NCBI GenBank assembly: GCA_964558465.1
Contig: CAZLEF010000004.1
Coordinates: 65,719-129,718 of the forward strand
DNA from: JACJYC01 sp964558465
GTDB lineage: Bacteria > Bacteroidota > Bacteroidia > Chitinophagales > Saprospiraceae
Direction of reading: 5' to 3'
Length of the DNA: 64,000 nt
The notes below the pieces were generated by a model. The model searched no databases and was not told where the DNA came from. It saw nothing but the letters and a program-made list of their open reading frames with translations. Shown here in pieces: positions 15,173-24,026 of the stretch; the first letter of the stretch is position 1, and every line of letters starts with the position of its first letter. Made by a program: the position numbers and the translations under genes.

Positions 15173-17935
15173 ATGAAAAAACCGGGTTTACTTCTTGTTG
15201 CATTAGGCTGGTTGTCTTTCTCAATTGCGCAAACCACCACCTTTCAAGGGCATGATTTTACACCGGAAGAATCCGGCAAAATGCCCGGCTATCTGGAATC
15301 CGTCCAGTTGTTGTCCCCTGTTACCCTGACGCCTTCAGCGCCCGTACGCACCATGGCCGAATGGGAAGAGATCGAGGCGGTGGTCATTACCTGGACCAGC
15401 TATATCGAAACCCTTACGGAGATTGTGCGTCATGCAGTCCACGAGTGCCGGGTGATCATCATCGCCAACAGCGTGGCGGAGGTGACCACCCACCTGCAGG
15501 CCGAAGGCATTCCGCTGGACAATGTGGAGGTGCTCGTCAAAGGTTTCAATACCATCTGGATCCGGGATTACGGCCCCTGGACAGTGTATAAAAACAACGT
15601 CGACAGCCTGTTCATCGCCGACTGGATCTACAACCGGCCCCGGCCCAAAGACGATATCATTCCGCAAACCATCGCCGAATACCTGGACCTTCCCTATTTC
15701 GGAGCGGTTACCCCGCCTTTCGACTGGGTGCATACCGGGGGCAATCACCTGCGCGACGGCATGGGCACCGCGTTTTCTTCCGACCTGATGTTTGCCGAAA
15801 ACCCTGGCCGCAACGAAACCGCGATCGACGGCATTGCCGGCCAATTTCTGGGCGTAAACCGATATGTCAAATTCAGGCGCCTGCCTTACGACGGCATCCA
15901 CCACATTGACATGCATATGCTCATCATCGATGAAGAGACTTTCCTGGTCGGAGAATATCCTGAAGGGGTATCCGACGGTCCGCAAATAGAAGCCAATATT
16001 GAATACCTGCGCAACCATTTTACGACGGCATTCGGCAATAATTACCGCATTGAACGCCTGCCAATGCCGCCGGAATTTGGGCTTTATCCCAGCCAGAACA
16101 GCGCCTACCGCACCTATTCCAACGCCATTTTCATCAACAAAACCATCCTGGTCCCCATCTACGAAGAACAATACGACACCAGCGCCCTCCGGATCTACCG
16201 CGAAAACCTGCCGGGATACAACGTGGTGGGCATTGACTGCAACAACATCATCCAATCCCTGGGGGCGCTCCATTGCATCACCAAACTGGTAGGCGTGGAA
16301 GATCCTTTGTGGATCGCGCACCCGCGTCTGCGCGACACTTACGCCGCTGAAGGAACCTATCCGGTGGAGGCCATTATCCAGCACCGGTCAGGCATCGCCG
16401 CGGCAACGGTCTTTTACCGCACTGCAACATTCGGGGATTATCTGCCGGTCCCCATGTCCAACGCCGGCCAGGATAACTGGACGGCCGCGATACCGGCATT
16501 TCCCGCGGGAACGGAAATCCAGTATTATATCGAAGCAACCGCCAACAACGGCAAAACCCTGATGCGGCCCCAAGTGGCGCCGGAGGGTTATTTCAAATTC
16601 AGGGTTCTCCAACCAGTAAAACCTTCTGCCGCCATGTTATTCCCCAGAACTACCATCTGCCCGGGCCAGAGCATTGTTTTCCGCGACGATTCCAAAGGCG
16701 GAGCAACCCAATGGAACTGGAGTTTCCCGGGTGGGCAACCGGAAGCATCCAACCAACCCAACCCCGTTGTTCTTTACCCTCAGGCCGGCGTTTATGATGT
16801 GATGCTGACCGTTTCGAATGCCCAGGGTATGGATATCCGGGTGATGACGGGTGCGGTGCGGGTGGAAGGCGGCGACGGGCCCCTTGTTTCGGATTTCACA
16901 GGCGGCATTCCTCAGGGATGGACTGTTCTCAACGAAGACGGCGACGTGGCAACCTGGACTCCGGCGGAAAACCTGCAATGCGGCGGCGCGGCGGTTGTGA
17001 TGGACAACCATGGGGTGAATACCCGCTTCCGGCGGGATTACCTGCGCACCCGGATCGATCTCAGCGAACTGGCTGACCCCGAACTTCATTTTGACGTAGC
17101 TTATGCACGCCGCATCTCACGATCCGATGAGTTGCGGGTCAACGCCACCGGTTGCGAAGGGAAAAAGGTCATGGTGTACGATAAAACCGGCGAAGCATTG
17201 GCGACAGCGCCTGCCTCCAATTCCGTCTTTTTCCCGGCCGGCTGCAACCAATGGCGGGCAGAAACCGTGAATCTTAGCGACTACGCGGGCCAAACGGTTG
17301 AACTGGAATTTGAAAATATAGGCGGATACGGCAACCGGCTCTACCTGGACAATATCAACATTACCGGCAATTTCCTGCCCCAGGTGGCAGTTTCGTCGCC
17401 ATTGAACGGTGAGATCATCCAACTCGAAACGCTCACGCCGCTTCACCTGTCGGCCGAGGCTTCCGATCCTGAAGGCGAGTTGGCCTATGTGGTATTTTAT
17501 GTAGATGGCGATTCGGTGGGCATGTCCGCTGCCGCGCCCTGGTCCCTGGATTATTTATTCCCGGAATTTGGCGAATATACGTTGACGGCCAAGGCGGTGG
17601 ATGCCGGCGGCGCAATACGGTGGTCGGCGCCCGTCACTTTCCAGATCGATATGATCACCGCGGTTACCAGCCCCGATCCGGATCGGTTCGGATTCAGTTT
17701 GTTTCCCAATCCGGCGGGTACACAAACCCAGGTATATTTCCATCCAACACGCGACGAACGGGTCAACGCCCGGCTGAGTAATGCCCTCGGGCAGGTGATC
17801 CATCGATATTCCTGGCAGATCAACGGTGAAAAACCCGTCAAACTCGACCTGACCGGGTTGGCAAACGGTCTTTACTGGTTGAGTGTGGAAAACGGCTCGG
17901 GGGCGGTGAGCAGACAACTGATTGTTTCCCGTTAG
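15173..17935 (+). CDS. T9SS-exported peptidylarginine/agmatine deiminase-like protein
   Basis: The 920-residue protein starts with a signal peptide (LLLVALGWLSFSIAQ). Residues about 50-385 form a PAD_porph/agmatine deiminase domain with Asp132 in IWIRDYGPW, His244 and Asp246 in HHIDMHM, Asn317 in YSNAIFIN and catalytic Cys368 in LHCITK. These match the catalytic set known for bacterial peptidylarginine deiminase. A beta-rich stretch, a PKD domain (PGQSIVFRDDSKGGATQWNWSF) and a Big_7-like Ig domain follow. The last 75 residues are a T9SS type A sorting domain (FSLFPNPAG ... GLYWLSVENG). It is probably secreted or surface-bound and hydrolyses guanidino groups to ureido groups. Whether it acts on proteins or on agmatine is open. 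Confidence 0.88.
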   Translation: MKKPGLLLVALGWLSFSIAQTTTFQGHDFTPEESGKMPGYLESVQLLSPVTLTPSAPVRTMAEWEEIEAVVITWTSYIETLTEIVRHAVHECRVIIIANSVAEVTTHLQAEGIPLDNVEVLVKGFNTIWIRDYGPWTVYKNNVDSLFIADWIYNRPRPKDDIIPQTIAEYLDLPYFGAVTPPFDWVHTGGNHLRDGMGTAFSSDLMFAENPGRNETAIDGIAGQFLGVNRYVKFRRLPYDGIHHIDMHMLIIDEETFLVGEYPEGVSDGPQIEANIEYLRNHFTTAFGNNYRIERLPMPPEFGLYPSQNSAYRTYSNAIFINKTILVPIYEEQYDTSALRIYRENLPGYNVVGIDCNNIIQSLGALHCITKLVGVEDPLWIAHPRLRDTYAAEGTYPVEAIIQHRSGIAAATVFYRTATFGDYLPVPMSNAGQDNWTAAIPAFPAGTEIQYYIEATANNGKTLMRPQVAPEGYFKFRVLQPVKPSAAMLFPRTTICPGQSIVFRDDSKGGATQWNWSFPGGQPEASNQPNPVVLYPQAGVYDVMLTVSNAQGMDIRVMTGAVRVEGGDGPLVSDFTGGIPQGWTVLNEDGDVATWTPAENLQCGGAAVVMDNHGVNTRFRRDYLRTRIDLSELADPELHFDVAYARRISRSDELRVNATGCEGKKVMVYDKTGEALATAPASNSVFFPAGCNQWRAETVNLSDYAGQTVELEFENIGGYGNRLYLDNINITGNFLPQVAVSSPLNGEIIQLETLTPLHLSAEASDPEGELAYVVFYVDGDSVGMSAAAPWSLDYLFPEFGEYTLTAKAVDAGGAIRWSAPVTFQIDMITAVTSPDPDRFGFSLFPNPAGTQTQVYFHPTRDERVNARLSNALGQVIHRYSWQINGEKPVKLDLTGLANGLYWLSVENGSGAVSRQLIVSR

Positions 17936-17939
17936 CGGT

Positions 17940-19268
17940 TTATATGGCAATTGTAAAAACCGTCCCTTTCCCTTCTTCCGACCGGGCCTCGATGGTCCCT
18001 TTATGCAGCCGCAGGATCTGGCGAGACAGGCTTAGGCCGATACCGCTGCCTTCTTTTTTAGTGGTATAAAAAGGCACAAAGATCTGTTCCATGGCTTCAG
18101 GGGGAATACCCACGCCGTTGTCGGCCACCATGATCAGGACTTTGCCGGTATCCTGTTTCTGCAGGTGGAGGTCGATCCGGGGGATATCCTGTTCCTTTAC
18201 CGCATCCTTGGCGTTTTTGATGAGGTTGATCAGCACCTGTTCCAGCAAGTTGGGGTCGCCCTGGAAGTTGGCCTCGGCCGGGGGAAGGTGCAGATTGAAT
18301 TCGATCTTTTTCTCCTTCATTTCCGGCAGGAAAAGCGTGTGGGCCTCCTGTAGCAGGGCCTTTCCTTCGATTAACTGGAATTTTGGGGGCGGCACCCTCG
18401 TAAGGCTTCGATAGGTTTCGGTGAAATCAAGCAGGCCTTCGCTGCGTTTCTGGATAACGCCCAGTGAATTGCGCACCATTCCGAGGGCGCCCTCATCCAA
18501 TTCGCCGTGACCGTTGACGATTTCACGCAGGGTTGAGCTCAGAGAAGCGATGGGCGCCACGGAGTTCATGATCTCGTGGGTCAGGATGCGGATGAGTTTT
18601 TGCCAGGCTTCCAGTTCCTGGGCTTCCAGTTCGCCCTGGATATTCTGGAAAGAAAAAAGGCGGATGAGTTCTCTATGCAGTTTGATTTCCTCGTATTGAA
18701 TGGCCAGTTGGAGGAGTTTGTTGTCGACATTCAGCTTGACCAGTTCCCTGTCGCCGGGTTTCATGGCCCCGATCACCTGACCGAGGCCGCTGTCGACGGC
18801 TTTCAGTCCTTCGAGGTTGACGAGGTAAGATTTGTGCAAAAGCCGTTGCAGGGCTTTGTTCATGAGGATCACCTCTTCATTATTGTTGACACAAAGCAAG
18901 CCGATATTGATATGTTCAACGATGGTTTGCAGGAACTGGTGATTGGCCTCCTTTTCAGCGCGGATCTCCTGGAATTTGCGGTTGACGAGGTTAAACCCCT
19001 GGTGAAGTTCGCCGAAATGCTCTCCTTTATGGCCGGCTGAGCCGGTGGTGGTGAAGTCGTTGTACCGAACGGAGGCAAAAAAGTTGGCGAGGTCGCGATT
19101 GGTTTGGTTGACAAAAAAAATGAGGTTGCCCACCGCAATAGCGGTAAAGAGCGCAATAAACCCGGCAACCAGCCAGTTGGAATCGGCGAGGCTGAATGCC
19201 AGGCCGGTGATCAGGCCCAGCAGGATACCTACCCGGACGATGACGTTGGTTCGGAAGTGGAGGAGCAT
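17940..19268 (-). CDS. NtrB/PAS-type sensor histidine kinase
   Basis: This 442-residue kinase partners the sigma-54 regulator encoded 3 bases upstream. The N-terminus has two membrane helices with a very short loop (about 11-53), which suggests sensing within or near the membrane. A HAMP/PAS-like region follows (about 85-210, NIGLLCVNNNEEVILMNKALQ). The phospho-acceptor is His231 in ILTHEIMNSVAPI, and the HATPase motifs NLIKNAKDAV, VADNGVGIPPEA and GSGIGLSLSRQI follow. This domain order is usual for Bacteroidota NtrY/NtrB-like kinases. The signal is unknown. Confidence 0.92.
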   Translation of the reverse strand: MLLHFRTNVIVRVGILLGLITGLAFSLADSNWLVAGFIALFTAIAVGNLIFFVNQTNRDLANFFASVRYNDFTTTGSAGHKGEHFGELHQGFNLVNRKFQEIRAEKEANHQFLQTIVEHINIGLLCVNNNEEVILMNKALQRLLHKSYLVNLEGLKAVDSGLGQVIGAMKPGDRELVKLNVDNKLLQLAIQYEEIKLHRELIRLFSFQNIQGELEAQELEAWQKLIRILTHEIMNSVAPIASLSSTLREIVNGHGELDEGALGMVRNSLGVIQKRSEGLLDFTETYRSLTRVPPPKFQLIEGKALLQEAHTLFLPEMKEKKIEFNLHLPPAEANFQGDPNLLEQVLINLIKNAKDAVKEQDIPRIDLHLQKQDTGKVLIMVADNGVGIPPEAMEQIFVPFYTTKKEGSGIGLSLSRQILRLHKGTIEARSEEGKGTVFTIAI

Positions 19269-19271
19269 AAC

Positions 19272-20657
19272 TTACAGATCGTGTTTGGACAAACGCCGGT
19301 ACAGGGCGGCGCGGGTAAGGCCGAGTTCGTCGGCGGCTTTACTGATATTGCCGCTGTGTTTGGTCATTGCTTTGCGGATGGCCCAGCGTTCCAGATCGGC
19401 CAGGTTGAAGGAGTCCGGGTCGGTTTCGACGCCGTTTTCCGGGTGGTCCATAAACCCGGTGGGGAGAATAAAATCATTGATGGTCAGGATCGGGTTATCA
19501 GCCAGGATAACGGCTCTTTCCACGGCATGCGACAGTTCGCGGATATTGCCGGGCCAGAAATAGGCCTGCAATTGTTTGATGGTTTCGGCGCTGATGCCGA
19601 GACCGGTTTTCTGGTATTTTTTGGAAAAAACATTGAGATAATGGTCCAGCAAAAGGGGAATATCCTCCCGCCGTTCGCGCAGGGGCGGTATTTTGATCTC
19701 AACGGTATTGATGCGGTAAAGCAAGTCCTGGCGGAAATCGTGTTCACCTACCATGTCGTACAGCGGCATATTGGTGGCGCAGATGAGGCGGATATCGATG
19801 GGGATAGGCTGGTTGGAGCCGACGCGGCGGATTTCGCGGCTTTGCAGCGTCGTCAACAATTTGGCCTGCAGGGGCAAGGACAGGTTGCCGATCTCATCCA
19901 GGAAAAGGGTGCCGCCGGAAGCGATCTCGAAGCGGCCGGGCCGGTCTTCATGAGCGTCGGTAAAAGCGCCTTTTTTATGACCAAAAAGTTCGCTTTCAAA
20001 AAGGGTATCGGGAATAGCGCCCAGGTCGACGCTGATAAAGACCGCCTTTGAGCGATTGGATTGCCGGTGAATGGCCCTGGCGACCAGTTCTTTGCCTGTG
20101 CCGTTCTCTCCCAGGATCAGGACATTGGCTTCAGTTTTGGCCACCTTGTCGATCAGTTGAAAAACCTGTTGCATCGCCGCGGATTGGCCGATGATCTCAC
20201 CAAAAGGTTGATCCAGCACGCTGCTCAGCGCCTGCTGGCGTTCTTCCAACTGGCGGACTTCCTGCCGGGAATGCGTGAGTCTTAAAGCAGCGTGGATCGT
20301 GGCCAGCAGCTTTTCGTTGCGCCAGGGTTTTTCGATAAAATCAGCTGCGCCGGCACGGATAGCTTCCACGGCGGTTTTGACATCGGCATAAGCCGTGATC
20401 ATGATGACGCTGGTGTTGGGCGCCAGTTCGGCAACCTTTTTCAGCCAGGTAATTCCATCCTGCCCGCTTGTGTCTCCTTTCTTGAAATTCATATCCAGGA
20501 GGATCAGGTCAAAGTTTTCGTTGCGCAGCAACCGGGGAAGCTGGAAGGGGTTTGATTCGGTTTGAACGCTGCTGAAATGCCGGGTTAAAAATAATTGTAA
20601 ACTGAGCAGGATGTCTTCTTCATCATCGACAATTAAAATACGTGCGTTTTCTTTCAT
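19272..20657 (-). CDS. Sigma-54-dependent response regulator (NtrC family)
   Basis: The 461-residue regulator has a receiver domain (phospho-site Asp55 in LILLDMN), an AAA+ sigma-54 activator domain and a C-terminal Fis-type helix-turn-helix (GNISKAADELGLTRAALYRRL). The AAA+ domain has Walker A GENGTGKE and Walker B FLDEIGN. The loop that contacts sigma-54, usually GAFTGA, reads GAFTDA here. The ATG at 20657 is preferred over a longer frame from 20729 because a -7 box sits at 20739-20732. It is the first gene of a two-gene operon with the kinase. Confidence 0.93.
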   Translation of the reverse strand: MKENARILIVDDEEDILLSLQLFLTRHFSSVQTESNPFQLPRLLRNENFDLILLDMNFKKGDTSGQDGITWLKKVAELAPNTSVIMITAYADVKTAVEAIRAGAADFIEKPWRNEKLLATIHAALRLTHSRQEVRQLEERQQALSSVLDQPFGEIIGQSAAMQQVFQLIDKVAKTEANVLILGENGTGKELVARAIHRQSNRSKAVFISVDLGAIPDTLFESELFGHKKGAFTDAHEDRPGRFEIASGGTLFLDEIGNLSLPLQAKLLTTLQSREIRRVGSNQPIPIDIRLICATNMPLYDMVGEHDFRQDLLYRINTVEIKIPPLRERREDIPLLLDHYLNVFSKKYQKTGLGISAETIKQLQAYFWPGNIRELSHAVERAVILADNPILTINDFILPTGFMDHPENGVETDPDSFNLADLERWAIRKAMTKHSGNISKAADELGLTRAALYRRLSKHDL

Positions 20658-20731
20658 ACCATAACATGAATACCAGGAATGCGGTGGCTTTTGAATAAGG
20701 CAGCCGGGTTCCGGAGGCTTGCCTTTCACTA

Positions 20732-20739
20732 CAAAGATA
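20732..20739 (-). promoter_or_regulatory. -7 box for the regulator-kinase operon
   Basis: TATCTTTG on the minus strand fits TAnnTTTG, about 75 bases before the ATG at 20657. A TTTTG lies 22 bases further upstream, slightly longer than the usual spacing. Confidence 0.5.
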
Positions 20740-20830
20740 GGCGCAGATCAAAAAGGTTGCGCAAAAGTGTCCGAAAATGAACATTTTTTATTTCAGGATG
20801 CGCCGGGGAGCCGTTTACCCCCATTCTCCC

Positions 20831-20863
20831 AAAAAAATACCCGGCGCGTTGGCGGCCGGGTAT
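20831..20863 (-). terminator. Intrinsic terminator downstream of ssb
   Basis: On the minus strand ATACCCGGC pairs with GCCGGGTAT (9 bases, perfect, 9-base loop) and is followed by seven T residues. It lies about 100 bases past the ssb stop at 20964 and is the best intrinsic terminator in this part of the window. The rest of the 20658-20963 gap shows no gene. Confidence 0.85.
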
Positions 20864-20963
20864 GCGTCGCCAGGCGGGTTGGCCGGCGACGTAAAAAACG
20901 CGACATGGAAACATAGAAGCCTGTTACCGGATAGTATGATTCAGGGTTAAAGGCGCATCCGGA

Positions 20964-21311
20964 TCAGTTTGAATTCTGTTCTTTGCTCAGGAGGGCAAAT
21001 TCATCGATAACAACTTCCGGGATGGAGCGTTCGACGCCTTCCTTGTCTTTGTAGCTCCGGTAAGTCAGTTTGCCTCTGACGACCACTTCTTTCCCTTTTT
21101 TGAGCAGGTTGCCGGTGAGTTCAGCTATTTTGCCAAAAGCGACGATGTTGTGCCATTGGGTGGAGGTGACCTTGTCGCCGCCGGCGTTGCGGTAGACCTC
21201 GCTGGTAGCCATGCTGAAGCGGGTGAGCGCTTTGCCGCCTTCGAGGGTTTTGGTTTCGGGATCTTTTCCCAGGTTGCCGATCAGCATGATGCTGTTTTTA
21301 ATGCCGTTCAT
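20964..21311 (-). CDS. ssb: Single-stranded DNA-binding protein, paralogue 1
   Basis: SSB coats single-stranded DNA in replication, repair and recombination. This 115-residue OB-fold protein has the family start NSIMLIGNLGKDPETKTLEGGKA and the core WHNIVAFGKIAELTGNLLKKGK. The tail is short and ends SKEQNSN. The acidic tip (DDDIPF type) used to dock partner proteins is missing. It lies 54 bases downstream of a second ssb on the same strand, so the two probably form one transcript ended by the terminator at 20831. It is the more diverged member (RSYKDKEGVERSIPEVVIDEF). Confidence 0.92.
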   Translation of the reverse strand: MNGIKNSIMLIGNLGKDPETKTLEGGKALTRFSMATSEVYRNAGGDKVTSTQWHNIVAFGKIAELTGNLLKKGKEVVVRGKLTYRSYKDKEGVERSIPEVVIDEFALLSKEQNSN

Positions 21312-21365
21312 AATAAGATACTTTTGATTGATGTGAAGATTAAGAAATTGAGAGCGCGTAAAATT

Positions 21366-21695
21366 TCAGTTGAGCACCATGAATTCGTTGACGACGATTT
21401 CCGAAAGGTAGCGCGTGTTGCCGTCGCCGTCGTCGAAACTGCGGTGGGTCAGTTTGCCCTGGACGGCGACTTCCTTGCCTTTTTTCATGAGCACGTTCAT
21501 GATCTCGGCGATCTTGCCCCAACCCACGAGGTGATGCCATTGCAGGTCGACGATCCGTTCGCCCTGGTTATTTTTGAATACTTCCTTGGTGGCCAGGGAT
21601 ACCCGGGCGATGGCGTTGCCGTTTTCAAGTTGTTTGAACTCAACCTCTTTGCCGAGGCTGCCGATGAGCTGGACGCGGTTGCGCATGTTGTTCAT
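21366..21695 (-). CDS. ssb: Single-stranded DNA-binding protein, paralogue 2
   Basis: A second SSB OB-fold protein of 109 residues has RVQLIGSLGKEVEFKQLENGNA and LQWHHLVGWGKIAEIMNVLMKKGKEVAVQGKLTHR broken only by a few polar residues. It ends directly after the last strand (VVNEFMVLN) and, like its neighbour, lacks the acidic C-terminal tip. The two share the fold and the tail-less form but differ at many positions, so they are old paralogues. One or both may be accessory SSBs, with a full-length SSB elsewhere on the chromosome. Confidence 0.92.
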   Translation of the reverse strand: MNNMRNRVQLIGSLGKEVEFKQLENGNAIARVSLATKEVFKNNQGERIVDLQWHHLVGWGKIAEIMNVLMKKGKEVAVQGKLTHRSFDDGDGNTRYLSEIVVNEFMVLN

Positions 21696-21765
21696 TTTAC
21701 TGCGATTTTAAGGTGAAACCATTGATGAAAGCAGCGCTGCTTTTTGTTACCGTCATCTGACATCG

Positions 21766-21773
21766 CAAAGGTA
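21766..21773 (-). promoter_or_regulatory. -7 box for the ssb pair
   Basis: TACCTTTG on the minus strand fits TAnnTTTG exactly, about 70 bases before the ATG at 21695. No TTG is present at 19-21 bases. Confidence 0.45.
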
Positions 21774-21792
21774 AGGGGGGAGAAAGGGGGCA

Positions 21793-21849
21793 GTCGTTTA
21801 CAAGCCGGTTAATGTCGTTTGTAGCCGTTTGTAGCCGGTTATAATCGGA
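21793..21849. repeat. 10-base repeat tract (TGTAGCCGTT-type)
   Basis: Imperfect 10-base steps built on GTAGCCGTTT and GTAGCCGGTT, plus the reverse word ACAAGCCGGTT, lie upstream of the ssb pair. The following 220 bases to the next tract (22078) are AT-rich and show no gene. Confidence 0.65.
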
Positions 21850-22077
21850 TAAATACCGCAATTATATGATTTTCAATGATTAATAACAATATCATTTGAG
21901 GGTATGAATTGAGGCTTTTAAGACTGTACTGCGCTGGTTTTTTTTTGACGACTTGAGAAATGATATTTTTCACGCAGAGATTTGAAGCGGGAATTTTGGA
22001 TTGATGTTCGCTTCAATTGATGGGCAGCAAATTTAACCACGACCTGTCCCGGCTTGCGGGAAGGGCGCAAGGGAATC

Positions 22078-22211
22078 ACAAAGAGCACGGAGAGCACAAA
22101 GAGCACGGAGAACACAAAGAGCACGGAGAACACGAAGAACACGAAGAGCACAAAGAGTACAAAGAACACGAAGAGTACGAAGAGTACGAAGAGCACGAAG
22201 AGCACGAAGGC
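22078..22211. repeat. 9-base repeat tract (GAGCACAAA-type)
   Basis: About fifteen 9-base steps alternate GAGCACAAA, GAGCACGGA, GAACACGAA and GAGTACAAA. The tract starts 9 bases after the stop of the minus-strand membrane-protein gene. Read in frame it gives a Lys-Glu-His repeat peptide, which I regard as an artefact. Confidence 0.9.
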
Positions 22212-22219
22212 CTGACACG

Positions 22220-23245
22220 TTAAGCCTGGGCTGGAATTTTTTCTCTTTCCAAAAGAACCGTGGCCGACACTGCAACCCAGACCATGAAGATGCCAATGTT
22301 GATCCGCTCCCAAATTCCAATCAAGGGCGTCGGGCCATTTACCGGGATATTTGGAGCTTCTAATCCGGTTAACACGCCAAAGGCAATATGGAGTACTATG
22401 GAAGTGATGGTATAGATGCGGAATTGTTTCCCGAATGCAGTTGCCCCGAACCCCATCAGCAGCAGCATCAACAGAACGGTTATCATCGACCAAACAATAT
22501 GTAAGGTATCGGTCAAAGTCGGTTCGAGTCCGCGCTGGTGCATTGGAGGCCAATAGAGGTTAAAGACACAGTAAACAATGATCAAGCTTCCTAAAATACG
22601 CAATGATCGGTTTCCGCCTGCCGATTGCAAGACGCCCCATCCAAAAGCTGCGAACATCAGGGGATATGCCAGGACCAGAAGGACCCATAACAGTCGTGTG
22701 GGAGCGTCTATTGCCGATAGTTCGCTAACGGTATAAGAGGCCATGTTGTACCCTTCGTATTGCGTTGGCACATAGATATTTATAACGACATACCATAACG
22801 AAGAGAGTATTCCGAAACCCAACAAAGCTTTCCTCATCCGGGGCGTTTCGTGCCGCAAAGCAATCAGAGGGATGGCTACCACACAGCCCACTAAAACCGG
22901 AAGGCCCCACATGATGTGCAGCCAGTGCAGTTCTTGCAGAATGATAATTTCGACGACAAACCAAATAACAAAGCCGCCTAAAGCAAGCCATGCCATGAAC
23001 CAGTCGTTATGGGTCCTGCGAAGTACCGAAACAAAAGCCATGGCGTTCAGAATCCCCAAACCCAGGAGAATAATTCCGGGTATAAGGAAATCGCGAAAGG
23101 CGCCGTTCATTATTTCGACCGGCATATCCATCAACCGCCCGTCCGGGGCTGCGATGAGAAGACTGCCACCCAACACAGCGCCTGCCGCTTCATAACCCAG
23201 AACGCTCAGAAGGGTAATTCGTTGCCATTTCGGTTGATCAACCAT
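22220..23245 (-). CDS. DUF998-like multi-pass membrane protein
   Basis: This 341-residue protein has about ten hydrophobic helices. The second half (from about 150) resembles the DUF998 family, with the signature-like YEGYNMASYTVSELSAIDAPTR followed by LLWVLLVLAYPLMFAAFGWGV and paired helices. The first half (AAGAVLGGSLLIAAPDG ... WLALGGFVIWFVVEIIILQ) is a four-helix region I do not recognise. Function is unknown. It is isolated, with a repeat tract at its 3' end and a long non-coding gap upstream. The start at 23245 gives MVDQPKWQR, a plausible cytoplasmic N-terminus. Confidence 0.8.
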   Translation of the reverse strand: MVDQPKWQRITLLSVLGYEAAGAVLGGSLLIAAPDGRLMDMPVEIMNGAFRDFLIPGIILLGLGILNAMAFVSVLRRTHNDWFMAWLALGGFVIWFVVEIIILQELHWLHIMWGLPVLVGCVVAIPLIALRHETPRMRKALLGFGILSSLWYVVINIYVPTQYEGYNMASYTVSELSAIDAPTRLLWVLLVLAYPLMFAAFGWGVLQSAGGNRSLRILGSLIIVYCVFNLYWPPMHQRGLEPTLTDTLHIVWSMITVLLMLLLMGFGATAFGKQFRIYTITSIVLHIAFGVLTGLEAPNIPVNGPTPLIGIWERINIGIFMVWVAVSATVLLEREKIPAQA

Positions 23246-24026
23246 CGGTATATCATTGTTTTTCCGTGGTGAATGCTTTGATAATTCTTTGCAAATTAAG
23301 CCAGGTCATCAATGAAAAACAATGACATACATCTTCAATTGATATGACATGGATCAGGGAGTCTGCTGATGGAAATTCCGGACCATACTGACCCCAATTC
23401 CGGAGGATACCCGGAATATCCACCTTAGGCATATTTTTGGGTTCAAAATTAAAGGTTTTTGGAAGAAAAGTGATGTTTTTTGATGTCGCGAACAGCTATC
23501 TTATCTGGCTAGCCCCCAATTTTTAGCCGTGAATACGCCGCCCCCAACAACACTCCGCCTTTCCCGAAGGAGCTAAGCTGATGGCGGATTAACGAACCCA
23601 GCTGCAAGCGGGGCCGGCGTTTTATGAGCACCGCATCCACTCCCCTGGCCTAAGGTCGTGAAAAAACCAACTGCAAAATACGCCCCATGCAGCGGAAAAG
23701 CAGTATGGAGGCTTGAACCATAGAAAAAAATGCCATTTATCAACGAGTGGAAACTGTTTCATGTAATTTGGTTTCGTTTGTTTGGGGAAGGGTAGGGATA
23801 TTTTTTTATGCCGGCAACTTGCGGGGAGCGGTTGATTGCACCTGTCTTGTTCCAAAGTGGTCCTTCTTGAAAAATACAACCCATTATTCACATTATGCAA
23901 GGTTTTTAGTGAGGTCGTTTGCAATGACTGATAACGTGTGTGCTGCCGACGTAGACGCGCTTAGCGGCTATAATAGGCAGTGCAGAGTTCTATGCTTTCT
24001 TATTTTCGCAGTTTCTACCATTCTAA
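23246..24026. other. 780-base gap without a recognisable gene
   Basis: Only short open frames occur (up to 100 codons on either strand), with no family-like strings. Several short GC-rich inverted words occur near 23540-23620 (CGCCTTTCCCGAAGGAGC) and 23940-23970 (GTAGACGCGCTTAGCGGC). The region lies between a membrane-protein gene and the IS element, at the left edge of the defence cluster, and could be decayed mobile DNA. I see no identifiable remnant. Confidence 0.5.

Noticed and set aside
15335..16384. A 349-codon open frame on the minus strand
   Set aside because: It is antisense to the deiminase domain, whose catalytic residues are all in the plus-strand frame.
22017..22223. A frame encoding a Lys-Glu-His/Gly-Glu-His repeat peptide
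   Set aside because: The peptide is simply the translation of the 9-base tract. There is no other protein-like sequence and it lies at the 3' end of another gene, like other tracts.
23920..23980. Integron attC-like site (GATAACGTG ... CGGCTATAA)
   Set aside because: The halves do not form a clear attC fold and no integrase or cassette gene is nearby; noted only as part of the unexplained gap.
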